DNA of 64,000 nt from Planctomycetota bacterium (lineage in GTDB: Bacteria; Planctomycetota; Phycisphaerae; UBA1845; PWPN01). Positions 25,695 through 34,122 of the stretch are shown piece after piece (the stretch's first letter is position 1; every line of letters starts with the position of its first letter). Under the pieces are notes generated by a model that worked only from the letters and a program-made list of their open reading frames with translations, had not been told where the DNA came from and searched no databases. The position numbers and the translations under genes are program-made. The stretch is taken from NCBI GenBank assembly GCA_029550525.1, contig JAKPHF010000077.1, forward strand, positions 62,001-126,000, written 5' to 3'.

Positions 25695-26360
25695 TCAGCC
25701 CAGCTGTGTCAGCGTCCAGCGGATCAGCCAGGCCGCGAAAGCACTCTTGTCCAATGTGGGGATTTCCGGTTTGAACGTGCGGCCGTCGGCGGTGTGGATC
25801 ACGGCGCTGACCAGGCGGCTGCCCATGGTCTCCAGCGGATTGGCGACAATGGCATCCACGCGTTTGGCCCGCATCTTCTCGATCGCCCGGTCATGCAGAC
25901 GCGACGACTCCTCGAGCGCGAACGCGATAATCCGCTGGTCGGGTCGCCGTCGGGCCGCGCAGGTCGCCACCAGGTCCGGCGTGGGCTCCAGTTCGAGCGT
26001 CACTTTTTCTCGCTTACGCGGAAGCTTGCCGGAGGCGCCGGCGGCCGGGCGGTAATCGGCGACCGCCGCTGCCATGATGAGCAGATCGCAATAATCGAAA
26101 TGCTCTTGCAGGAGCCGCTCCAGATCCGCCGTTGATTCAAATCGTTCCAGGCGGATCGGCTTCGACCCCGAGTCCGGACGGCGGGGTTCGGCCGAGACCG
26201 GCCCCAGCAGCAGCGTCACCTCGCAACCGATCTGCGACGCCGCCTCGGCCAGGGCGATTCCCATCCGGCCACTGGAACGGTTGGCCAGGTAGCGAACGTC
26301 ATCGATCCGCTCGTGCGTGGGGCCTGCGGTGATCAAAACCCGCTTTCTTGCCGCTGTCAT
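25695..26360 (-). CDS. coaB: phosphopantothenate-cysteine ligase, stand-alone CoaB domain
   Basis: The 221-residue enzyme condenses 4'-phosphopantothenate with cysteine in coenzyme A synthesis. Family motifs are VLITAGPTHERIDDVRYLANRSSGRMG at the start (nucleotide site and dimer interface), AAAVADYRP, the central KLPRKREK and the C-terminal ANPLETMG. No CoaC decarboxylase domain precedes it; most bacteria have a CoaBC fusion of about 400 residues, so the decarboxylase must be elsewhere. It follows pntB on the same strand after 148 bp. Confidence 0.92.
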   Translation of the reverse strand: MTAARKRVLITAGPTHERIDDVRYLANRSSGRMGIALAEAASQIGCEVTLLLGPVSAEPRRPDSGSKPIRLERFESTADLERLLQEHFDYCDLLIMAAAVADYRPAAGASGKLPRKREKVTLELEPTPDLVATCAARRRPDQRIIAFALEESSRLHDRAIEKMRAKRVDAIVANPLETMGSRLVSAVIHTADGRTFKPEIPTLDKSAFAAWLIRWTLTQLG

Positions 26361-26508
26361 AACGATCCAACTTCACAAATCGTACGTGCCATGGCCGCCG
26401 GCCGCGCATACGACGGCGTCCGTTTAGCCCCGCCACGTGCGGCGCGGAAACGTTGTAGAAAAGTGTACGTAATACGAAGGATTTGGAAAAGGACGACTCC
26501 CACAGTCC

Positions 26509-27987
26509 TTACCGAGCAGCGGACAATTGTTCCAGTAACCGCGAAACGGTGTCCTTCGCATCGCCCAGCAGCATGAGCGTGCGCGGATCCCGGTACAACG
26601 GGTTCTCGACGCCGGAGTAGCCCGGCTTGTCGTCCAGGTTGCAGACGATGACCGTACGGGCTTCGTCGGCTCGTAGAATGGGCATGCCCGAGATGGGCGT
26701 GCCCGTCGCGGCGATCGCCGCCGGGTTGACCACGTCGCACGCTCCGACGATGAGCGCCACGTCCGTTTCGCTGAACAGTGGGTTGACGTCCTTGAGCTCG
26801 CGGATTCGGGTGTAATCGACATCGGCCTCGGCCAAAAGGACGTGCATGTGTCCGGGCATGCGGCCGGCGACCGGATGGATGGCGAAGATGACGTCCTTGC
26901 CGGCTTCCACGAGCTTGTCGGACAATCCAACGACTTCTTCCTGGGCGTCGGCCAGGGCCATGCCATAGCCGGGAATGATGATCACACGTTGGGCACCAGT
27001 GAGAGCGGCCACGGCCGATTCGAACGGATCGGCCGTGGCGGCGGACACGTTTTCGACTTCGGGGCCGTCTGTGACCGAAACCGTCGAAGCCGTCGCCGAT
27101 TCCGGCGCAGTCGCCGCCGCATCGGCGGTCACGGTAGCCGGCGCGGGCACACTGCTCGGCGTGGCGGCGGCCGGGGCTGCTTCGCGACCCACCAAAATCG
27201 CCCGCAGGCTGCGGTTCATGGCCTGGCACATGACGAGCGTGAGCAGCGTTCCCGAGACGCCGACGATGGCGCCGCAGGCGATGAGCAGCCAGTTGCCGAT
27301 GGCCATGCCGCACAACGCCGCCGCGAGCCCCGACGCGGAGTTGAGGAACGAAATCAGCACGGGCATGTCTGCCCCGCCGACCCGCAGGCTGAAGAGAATC
27401 CCTACCGCTGCGGTCAGCCCTACCAGGATAGCGATGCTCAGCCTCGACGTCGTGGTGTGGTCGAGGCGCAGCGCGATGACGATGAGCACCACTGCCGCAG
27501 CCGAAAGAGTCGATAAAATGGCACTGTGGCCGGGGACCTTCACCGGCGTCTGGCGGATCCGGTTTGCCAGCTTGCCGGCCGCCACCATGCTTCCGCTGAA
27601 CGTGACCGTTCCGACCGCGACACCCAGCAGCCCGGCCAGGCTGTTGGCCGCCGATAGCGGACCGCCTGCCGCCCGGGTCAACTCCACGCCGGCCACCAGA
27701 AACGATGCCAATCCGCCCATGCCGTTCTGCACGGCGACCATGGCGGGAATCTGCACCATGTTTACCGAGCGGGCGAGCCCCCATCCGGTTACCGCTCCCA
27801 ACGCCGCGAAGATCACGACCAGGCTGACCGGCTGCACGGGAAAACGCACGAGCACGACGATGATGGCCACAGCCAGGGCCAGCGCGGCTGCCGCGTTGCC
27901 CTTGCGGGCCGCCTTCGGGTTGCGGAACCACGAGATTCCGATCATCAGCAGGATGACAATCGCCAGATCAACCCACTTGTGCGCCAT
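26509..27987 (-). CDS. pntB: NAD(P) transhydrogenase subunit beta
   Basis: The 492-residue protein has about nine membrane helices in domain II, a linker of about 55 residues rich in Ala, Thr, Ser, Val and Pro, and the NADP(H)-binding domain III. Domain III motifs are PGYGMALADAQ, HPVAGRMPGHMHVLLAEADV and DDKPGYSGVENPLY. With PntAA and PntAB it couples the proton gradient to NADPH formation in the inner membrane. The extended linker makes it somewhat longer than the E. coli protein. A TTG at 27996 overlaps the pntAB stop (TTGA) and is an alternative start to the ATG at 27987. Confidence 0.95.
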   Translation of the reverse strand: MAHKWVDLAIVILLMIGISWFRNPKAARKGNAAAALALAVAIIVVLVRFPVQPVSLVVIFAALGAVTGWGLARSVNMVQIPAMVAVQNGMGGLASFLVAGVELTRAAGGPLSAANSLAGLLGVAVGTVTFSGSMVAAGKLANRIRQTPVKVPGHSAILSTLSAAAVVLIVIALRLDHTTTSRLSIAILVGLTAAVGILFSLRVGGADMPVLISFLNSASGLAAALCGMAIGNWLLIACGAIVGVSGTLLTLVMCQAMNRSLRAILVGREAAPAAATPSSVPAPATVTADAAATAPESATASTVSVTDGPEVENVSAATADPFESAVAALTGAQRVIIIPGYGMALADAQEEVVGLSDKLVEAGKDVIFAIHPVAGRMPGHMHVLLAEADVDYTRIRELKDVNPLFSETDVALIVGACDVVNPAAIAATGTPISGMPILRADEARTVIVCNLDDKPGYSGVENPLYRDPRTLMLLGDAKDTVSRLLEQLSAAR

Positions 27988-27992
27988 CCGGA

Positions 27993-28298
27993 TCAATCCC
28001 CCGTGTTGGCCGAGCGGCTCGAGTCACGGCCGAAAAACGTCAGCATCCGATGCGTGATCGCGAAGCCGCCTACCAGGTTGAACACCGCCGCTGCCAGCGC
28101 GACCGCTCCCAGCGCCCGCTCAAACCAGGTCAACTGCACGGCAAACAGAAGCAGACACCCGAGCACGACCACGCCGGATACGGCATTGGTCATGGACATG
28201 AGCGGCGTGTGCAGCATCGGCGGGATTCGAGAAATCAGGTAGTAGCCCAGCCCGCCGGCCACGCCGAGCACCACCAGCATCAAGAGCACGTCCAGCAT
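27993..28298 (-). CDS. pntAB: NAD(P) transhydrogenase alpha subunit, membrane part
   Basis: The 101-residue protein has three membrane helices and the family core SRIPPMLHTPLMSMTNAVSG. It is the membrane part of the alpha subunit, split off as a separate gene as in many non-enteric bacteria. It ends within a few bases of the pntB start and begins 62 bp after the end of pntAA, so the three form one operon. Confidence 0.95.
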   Translation of the reverse strand: MLDVLLMLVVLGVAGGLGYYLISRIPPMLHTPLMSMTNAVSGVVVLGCLLLFAVQLTWFERALGAVALAAAVFNLVGGFAITHRMLTFFGRDSSRSANTGD

Positions 28299-28360
28299 TA
28301 GCCGGATCCTCCTCGTGAATCAACGAAACACTTCTCAGGATGCCGCGAGTGTCGAGCGAA

Positions 28361-29524
28361 TCACGCTTCGCCCATGGCTTTGAGTGTACCCCGGTGAACG
28401 ATCCGGCCGTCGATGGTGACGAGCGTGTGCCGCACGATCTCGTCTTCCTGGTTGATGGGGCCCGGTCCTTTGGGGAACAGGTTTTCCATGAAGTGGAGCA
28501 TGTTGTGCGCGTACAGCCAGGTCGCATCGACGGCCATGGAGCCCGGAATGTTCGCGGTTCCGCAGATGGTCACATTGTTCACGGTGATTACGCGACCCGG
28601 CTCGGTCAATTCGCAGTTGCCTCCCTGGTCCACCGACACGTCCACCACCACTGAGCCCGGTTTCATGGAGGCAATCATGTCGCGCGTGATCAGGACCGGA
28701 GCCACCTCGCCGGGCACCAGCGCGCAGAGAATGATGATGTCCGTCTGCGGCACGACCGATCGGAGCAACTCGCGCTCGCGTTCCAGCCACTCTTTGGGCA
28801 GCGCCCGGGCATAGCCTCCTTCGCCGTGGGCCAGTTCATCGGGGACCTCGAAGCCCACCACTTGCGTTCCCTTCAAACTGGAGGCTTCCTTCCGCGCTTC
28901 CGCCCGGATATCGACGGCTTTCACCACGCCGCCCAAACGCTTGACAGTGGCGATCGCCTGCAGACCGACCACGCCCGTCCCGATGATCAGGAACTGGGCG
29001 GGCGGCAGCGAGCCGATGGCCGTGCCCATCATGGGCACGAACCGCGGGAAGTGGCTGGCCGCCAGGAGCACCGAACGATAGCCGGTCACCGTGCTCATGG
29101 AGGTGAGGGCGTCCATGGTCTGGGCCCGCGAGATGCGAGGGATGCCGTCCATGGTCAGCGACGTGACCCGCCGCTCGCGCAACGTACGCACGACGCTTTG
29201 ATTGGCGGGGGCCGCCGGATGCAGGAAGCAGATCAACATCGAGCCCGGGCGGATCATTTCGGCCTCATGCCGGTTGAGCTGGTGGTTCATGCACGGCTGC
29301 TTGACCTTCAGGATGATGTCCGCCCGCTCGTACAGGGCGTGAACGTCGGGCTCGATCCGTGCACCGGCGGCCTCGTACTCGGCGTCGGTCCGGAATACGC
29401 CGCCTCCCGCCGAGCTCTCCACCACCACCTCAAAGCCCATGCCCACCAGACGGGCCACCGTCTCAGGCAGGGCAGCCACGCGCTTCTCCTCGTCCAGTAT
29501 CTCTTTGGGAATACCGATCAGCAT
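28361..29524 (-). CDS. pntAA: NAD(P) transhydrogenase alpha subunit, NAD-binding part
   Basis: The 387-residue soluble NAD(H)-binding domain begins MLIGIPKE, like other PntA proteins. It has the region GTAIGSLPPAQFLIIGTGVVGLQA (dinucleotide fold), the mobile-loop-type segment near VGFEVPDELA, and VDVSVDQGGNCE. A GTG at 29536 overlaps the stop of the upstream gene (GTGA) and would add four residues; the ATG at 29524 is preferred from the family N-terminus, with AAAGGAAAG upstream. Confidence 0.95.
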   Translation of the reverse strand: MLIGIPKEILDEEKRVAALPETVARLVGMGFEVVVESSAGGGVFRTDAEYEAAGARIEPDVHALYERADIILKVKQPCMNHQLNRHEAEMIRPGSMLICFLHPAAPANQSVVRTLRERRVTSLTMDGIPRISRAQTMDALTSMSTVTGYRSVLLAASHFPRFVPMMGTAIGSLPPAQFLIIGTGVVGLQAIATVKRLGGVVKAVDIRAEARKEASSLKGTQVVGFEVPDELAHGEGGYARALPKEWLERERELLRSVVPQTDIIILCALVPGEVAPVLITRDMIASMKPGSVVVDVSVDQGGNCELTEPGRVITVNNVTICGTANIPGSMAVDATWLYAHNMLHFMENLFPKGPGPINQEDEIVRHTLVTIDGRIVHRGTLKAMGEA

Positions 29525-29532
29525 GACAGCAC

Positions 29533-29955
29533 TCACTTTCCTTTGACAGGCAGAATCCGTCGGAACGCTTGATGCAGAACCGGAGCGGGTTGAGCGGCCA
29601 GCAACGCGTGCACGCGGTCGCGGACCTCCTCCGCCAGCGGCACGCCCGGGCCGCCGGAACCCGGGTCATCGCCGGCAAACTGTGCGAGGGTCTCGGCCGC
29701 CAGCACACGAACCTGGTAGTACAGCCCCTCATCCACCACGATGCGGCAGGCCTCCTCCAGGAGCTCAGGATCGGGCGTCTTCAACGTCCGCATGGCTTCC
29801 AGGCCGGCTTCCCGTAGCCGCCAGTTGCCCCGGTTTTGAAGCAGCCACAGCAATTCGGCCTGGTGTTGATCGAGCTGGCCCGCCCGCTGCCACGCGGACA
29901 GCGATTCCAGGGCATGGCCCCAGTCCTCGAAGTGTCCCGGCGAATCGGCACTCAT
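29533..29955 (-). CDS. small HEAT-repeat-like protein leading the pnt operon
   Basis: The 140-residue product is predicted all-helical, with repeated helix pairs such as LLWLLQNRGNWRLREAGLEAM and YYQVRVLAAETLAQFAG, a pattern like HEAT repeats. It has no signal peptide or membrane helix. It is immediately upstream of pntAA with overlapping or near-touching coding ends, so it is probably cotranscribed. I do not recognise a specific family. A scaffold or adaptor role is a guess from repeat type only. Confidence 0.6.
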   Translation of the reverse strand: MSADSPGHFEDWGHALESLSAWQRAGQLDQHQAELLWLLQNRGNWRLREAGLEAMRTLKTPDPELLEEACRIVVDEGLYYQVRVLAAETLAQFAGDDPGSGGPGVPLAEEVRDRVHALLAAQPAPVLHQAFRRILPVKGK

Positions 29956-30184
29956 GGCGGTCTCGCCCTTCAGTGATTCCTCGCAGGTATATATCGAAAT
30001 GTAGCACGCGACCTCGGGCCGGCCAGCCTACTTTGGTCGGGGCAATGGCATACTTTGGTATGTCTTTTCGGTGTTCTTCTCGGGCGGGGGGCGGGCGTCT
30101 CACCCGCCTCGAAGGCAGGCGAGACGCTCGCTCCCGCCTACTGACCTTCGCTCTGCGGGGCGAGAAGCTCGGCACGCCAAATAT

Positions 30185-30211
30185 GTGCACGCTGGAAGCC
30201 TGCCCCACAAG
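30185..30211. repeat. remnant of the GTGCAGGCATC-type repeat
   Basis: The stretch GTGCACGCTGGAAGCCTGCC plus CCACAAG closely matches part of the element at 42950-43034. It abuts the stop codon of the minus-strand response regulator gene (30214). The gap to its left (29956-30184) also holds GGCGGGCGTC-type hairpin sequence near 30086-30137 and nothing else I can identify. Confidence 0.55.
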
Positions 30212-30213
30212 CG

Positions 30214-30849
30214 TCAGGCCGGCGGCGCGATGACGCCGGCCAATTGGGCGAGCATCACCAGCTCGGCCACCGAGCCGGCGCTCATTTTGGCCATCACGCG
30301 TCCGCGATGCATTTTGATCGTCTGCTCGGTCGTGCCGAGCTGGGCTGCGATCTGCTTGTTGGCTCCGCCCGCCACTACCAGGGCCAGCACCTCGCGCTCC
30401 CGTGGCGTCAGCCGGGCCACGCGAGCCCGGGCGTCGGCGCGCAGACGCTCGCTTGCCCGCCGTTCGGCATCGCGCGCCAGCGCGGCATGAATGGCATCCA
30501 ACAGCGCCTGATCGTCGAAGGGCTTCTCGAGAAAATCGACCGCGCCGTGCTTCATCGCCCGAACGCTCATGGGGACGTTGCCGTGGCCGCTGATGAACAC
30601 GATGGGCAACGACGCACCGCTGCGGACCAGTTGCTCCTGCAGATCCAGTCCGCTCTCGCCTGGCATGCGCACGTCGAGCACCAGGCAACCCGGCTGGGAG
30701 GGCTCCCATCCGGCAAGGAACTCCTTCACGCAGGTAAACGTTTCCGGCTCGAGACCGACCGAACGCACCATGCGGGCGATCATCTGCCGCACGCCGGGAT
30801 CATCATCCACGATGAACACGCGAGCTTGCTCGAACCGATCGGGTTTCAC
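30214..30849 (-). CDS. FixJ-type response regulator
   Basis: The 211-residue regulator has a complete receiver: FIVDDDPG, phospho-acceptor in VLDVRMPGESG, switch Ser in VFISGHG and Lys in FLEKPF. A LuxR-type helix-turn-helix follows (LTPREREVLALVVAGGANK and TIKMHRGRVMAKM). The start is the GTG at 30849, whose last two bases overlap the stop codon of the kinase (GTGA), showing translational coupling; the longer frame from 30921 lies inside the kinase gene. The target promoters are not known. Confidence 0.93.
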   Translation of the reverse strand: MKPDRFEQARVFIVDDDPGVRQMIARMVRSVGLEPETFTCVKEFLAGWEPSQPGCLVLDVRMPGESGLDLQEQLVRSGASLPIVFISGHGNVPMSVRAMKHGAVDFLEKPFDDQALLDAIHAALARDAERRASERLRADARARVARLTPREREVLALVVAGGANKQIAAQLGTTEQTIKMHRGRVMAKMSAGSVAELVMLAQLAGVIAPPA

Positions 30850-32966
30850 GGGGGCGACTCCTCCGCAACCGGTAACACCATGTGAAATACCGTGCCGCCT
30901 TCGGGGCCGGCTTCCGCCCACAGTCGGCCGCCGTGGGCCTCCACGATGGATCGACTGATGGCCAGTCCCAGACCGAGCCCGTCGGTCTTGGTCGTCCAGA
31001 AGGGCTCGAAGACGTGTGAGGCGGTCTGGGCGGTCAGCCCCGTGCCGCGATCCGCCACGCTGATCCGCACCTCACCCGCACCGGCGGGCCCGGCTCGCAG
31101 CGCGACTTCGCGGGCGGAGGTGCGGATTGACGACATGGCCTCCAGCCCGTTGCGAACCAGGTTCAGAATCACCTGCTGAATCTGGATCGGATCGCCTCGA
31201 ACGTTGGGCAACGGATCGGCGATGTCGAACTGGATGGACGCCCCGTGTTGTCGTGCGTCAGCCTCCAGGAAGCCGGCCACTTCCTCGATCAGCCTCTGCA
31301 GATTCAGCAGCACGGGTTGGAACGGTCGCCGTCGCACGAGCTCGCGCAAGCGCCGGATGATCTGCCCGGCATGCTTGCCCGCGTTGACGATGTCCTGAAG
31401 CGCGGCCTGCAGTTCCGCGATATCCAGGACCGGCGCGGCCAGGAGCCGTTGAGCGGTTTGGGCGTTGCCCACCACCGTGCACAGTGGTTGGTTCAACTCA
31501 TGGGCAAGCTGCGCGGTGAGCTCACCCATGGTGCTCAGCCGGTCCATGTGCGCGAGCAGATCGCGGTGCCGGCGGGTCTCTTCTTCGGCCTGCTTGCGGT
31601 CGGTGATGTCCTGGGCCGCCCCCAGAATGCGAACCAGACGGCCGGTGGCTTCGTCGCGTACGGGACGGGCGTGATCACACAACCAGCGGACCTTTCCGTC
31701 CTGACCGACGATCCGAAACTCCGTAGTCGTCGAACGTCCCGAGAGCAATCCTTGCCACGCACGCTCGAGCTGGGCCGTATCGTCGGGATGAATGAGATCG
31801 TGCCAAATTCCATTCACGCCGAAGCTCAGGGCCCGCCCGCCGGTGATTCGCGTGAACGCATCCGTCGTCCACTCGATCTTCCAACCGTCGGCATCGTGGA
31901 ACCGCAGCGCGTACGCGTAGTCGGACGTCAGTTCCGAGATGAGTCGATACCGCTCCTGACTGACGCGCAATGCCGCCTCGGCACGCTCCCGTTCTGCGAT
32001 CTCGTTTTGCAGTTGCCGATTCGCACCCGCCAGGGCGGCCGTGCGTTCCTCGACGCGACGTTCCAGTTCCGCCTGGATCTGCCTCAGCTCCGCTTCCACC
32101 TCCTTGAGATGGCTGATGTCGGTGTCGATGCCCAGCACGCCGCACACTTTCCCGTCGGCGTCGTGCAACGGCACCTTGCTGGTCAGCAGGATAGCCTGCC
32201 TGCCGTCCGCTTGACGCTCCACCTCCTGCAGGTTCAGCATCGGCTGGTCGTTTTCCATGACCTGCCGGTCGCATGCGCGAAAGTAGTCGGCCTGGTCGGG
32301 GTCCCAGGCCAGCTCATAGTCGGTCTTGCCGACGATTTCCTCCGGCCGCGTGACGCCGGCCGAGCGGGCGAACGCCTCGTTGCAGCCCAGGTAGGCAAAA
32401 TCGCGTCCCTTCCAGAACACGCCGCTGGGAATCAGTTTGATGATGTTGGTCACGAGCTGCTGCTGTTGCAGGAGCTCATCTTCCGCCCGCTTGCGGTCGC
32501 TGATGTCGCGAATACTCGTATGCAGGCCCAGGCACCGGCCGTTGCCGGCGTCGATGGGCTGCCAGGAGACAGCCACCCAGATCGTTTCACCGTTCTTGCG
32601 CCGGAGTCGAAACGATACATCGTTGCCCGACGAGCTTGCCTGGAACGCCTGGCGAATTCGCTCGCGATCCTCTTCCTGCACGAGCGGGAAGGGGTAGTCT
32701 TCCATGGCCAGGCATTCCTCGGCCGTGTAGCCGGTCAGCCGCTCCACGGCCCGGTTCACCCAGACCAGCCGGCCGTCAGTGCCGATCCACGATTCAAGGT
32801 CGTACGAGGAGTCAGCCACGGCTCGGAACGGATCGGGCCGTGCCGTCAACCCACGGATCGTGCGGACTTGCTCGGCGACACGTTTCTCCAGCGCGTCCAG
32901 TTGCCGGCGCAGAGATAACAGCTCGGCCGTGCTGGCGACAGATTGGGCTGGAGATGGGCGACTCAT
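30846..32966 (-). CDS. FixL-type sensor histidine kinase with three PAS domains
   Basis: The 706-residue kinase is soluble: no membrane helix is visible. PAS domains lie at about 46-160, 170-290 and 345-458, with a coiled coil at 290-335. HisKA has His489 in QLAHELNQPLCTVVGNAQ, the FixL/TodS-like H-box, followed by an ATPase with VILNLVRNGLEAM, DRGTGL and GLGLAISRSIVEAHGG. The start at 32966 has AAAGGAG upstream; the longer frame adds an unrelated Arg-rich tail. Whether any PAS domain binds haem cannot be decided here. It is the partner of the FixJ-type regulator, which its stop codon overlaps. Confidence 0.93.
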   Translation of the reverse strand: MSRPSPAQSVASTAELLSLRRQLDALEKRVAEQVRTIRGLTARPDPFRAVADSSYDLESWIGTDGRLVWVNRAVERLTGYTAEECLAMEDYPFPLVQEEDRERIRQAFQASSSGNDVSFRLRRKNGETIWVAVSWQPIDAGNGRCLGLHTSIRDISDRKRAEDELLQQQQLVTNIIKLIPSGVFWKGRDFAYLGCNEAFARSAGVTRPEEIVGKTDYELAWDPDQADYFRACDRQVMENDQPMLNLQEVERQADGRQAILLTSKVPLHDADGKVCGVLGIDTDISHLKEVEAELRQIQAELERRVEERTAALAGANRQLQNEIAERERAEAALRVSQERYRLISELTSDYAYALRFHDADGWKIEWTTDAFTRITGGRALSFGVNGIWHDLIHPDDTAQLERAWQGLLSGRSTTTEFRIVGQDGKVRWLCDHARPVRDEATGRLVRILGAAQDITDRKQAEEETRRHRDLLAHMDRLSTMGELTAQLAHELNQPLCTVVGNAQTAQRLLAAPVLDIAELQAALQDIVNAGKHAGQIIRRLRELVRRRPFQPVLLNLQRLIEEVAGFLEADARQHGASIQFDIADPLPNVRGDPIQIQQVILNLVRNGLEAMSSIRTSAREVALRAGPAGAGEVRISVADRGTGLTAQTASHVFEPFWTTKTDGLGLGLAISRSIVEAHGGRLWAEAGPEGGTVFHMVLPVAEESPP

Positions 32967-33138
32967 GGCCGCGCTCCTTTGCGAGAAGACAGCTCGGCAC
33001 CTGCAAAGAGGTGACAGGCGCCGACGTGCTTGTGGCACTCCATGCTACACTGACACATGCTCGGCGCGAACCCGAGCAGGGGGGCGGGTCGCCCCTTGTT
33101 TCGATCCGATGTGCGCACAGCGCATACAATAGAGCGAC

Positions 33139-33894
33139 ATGTGTACGGCCAGCATTATTCCGTTAAGGCCGGGTCCTGCCGTGCGGGTGGGATTCAATCG
33201 CGACGAGTCGCGTCAGCGGCCGGCCGCGCTGCCGCCGTGTGTGCGATCGTTCGGTGGCCGCCGGGCGGTGCTACCCGTGGACCCGGTCTCCGACGGAACG
33301 TGGATTGCCGTCAACGACACCGGTTTGGCCATGATGCTCATGAACGTTTACCCCGTGCCTTTCGACCGGAAGGCGTTCGCCGCCGAGGCGAGGCGCTACG
33401 CCAGCCGCGGCGCGATCATCCCGTCGCTGCTGCATTGCGTGACGCTCGATGAGGCTGCGGCACTGGCTTCGCGGCTCGATCCGGCGCGGTATCCGGCATT
33501 TCGCCTCGTGCTCCTCGACCGCCGGCAGTGGGTCGAGATCCTGGCGGCGGACGGCCGGCTCACCGTGCGCGGTCCGCAACTCATCGACAAACCGGTCATG
33601 TACGCTTCGTCCGGCCTGGGCGATGATCGCGTCGATCCGCCTCGCCGCGCGTTGTTCGAAGAGATGCTCGCCGCCGTCACTGATCCAGCCCTCATGCAGG
33701 ATGCCTTCCACCGCCACCAGTGGCCCGACGGGCCGCATCTCAGCGTCTGCATGTCCCGTCCCGAGGCTCGGACGGTCAGTCTGACCATCCTCGAGCTGGA
33801 TGCCCATGTCTCGCGTCTAATCTACTATCCGGAATCGCCCGATCGGCACCCGGAACCGGTCACGGTGGAACTGGCGATTTCGCGGATCCCATGA
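33139..33894 (+). CDS. NRDE/TANGO2-family protein
   Basis: The 251-residue protein starts MCTASIIPL and contains GFNRDESRQRPA, the Asn-Arg-Asp-Glu motif for which the family is named, followed by DPVSDGTWIAVNDTG. A Cys directly after Met is typical and suggests an N-terminal-nucleophile fold. The biochemical role in bacteria is not established. It is divergent from the FixL-type kinase. Confidence 0.9.
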   Translation: MCTASIIPLRPGPAVRVGFNRDESRQRPAALPPCVRSFGGRRAVLPVDPVSDGTWIAVNDTGLAMMLMNVYPVPFDRKAFAAEARRYASRGAIIPSLLHCVTLDEAAALASRLDPARYPAFRLVLLDRRQWVEILAADGRLTVRGPQLIDKPVMYASSGLGDDRVDPPRRALFEEMLAAVTDPALMQDAFHRHQWPDGPHLSVCMSRPEARTVSLTILELDAHVSRLIYYPESPDRHPEPVTVELAISRIP

Positions 33895-33940
33895 AAAGAG
33901 ATGACCCGTTCGTTGCGGCCGCACTGTCGTCGGAAAGAGA

Positions 33941-33961
33941 CGGCGGGGCTAAACCCCGCCG
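33941..33961 (+). terminator. perfect GC hairpin, CGGCGGGG/CCCCGCCG
   Basis: An 8-bp perfect stem with loop CTAAA lies 46 bp after the NRDE gene and before the MATE gene. It lacks a T tract and resembles elements at 14606 and 37130, so it could be a dispersed repeat that also terminates transcription. Confidence 0.45.
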
Positions 33962-34122
33962 CTCGTGCGCGGTACAATAAAAGATCTGCCCCGGAGCGGC
34001 GGGCGAGGGCGCTGCCTGCCGTGGATCCTCGTGGAATCGGGCACGCGGGCTTCTATCGGGTCGCCGCCGAGAGTGTCGCTTTGACCGACCTTGTTGACGA
34101 CGCTGCCAGTGTCGAGGTTCCC

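Noticed and set aside
26357..27931. 524-codon open frame on the minus strand in another frame of pntB
   Set aside because: Out-of-frame shadow with Arg/Gly-rich composition.
31245..32918. 557-codon open frame on the plus strand
   Set aside because: Antisense to the FixL-type kinase; no motif.
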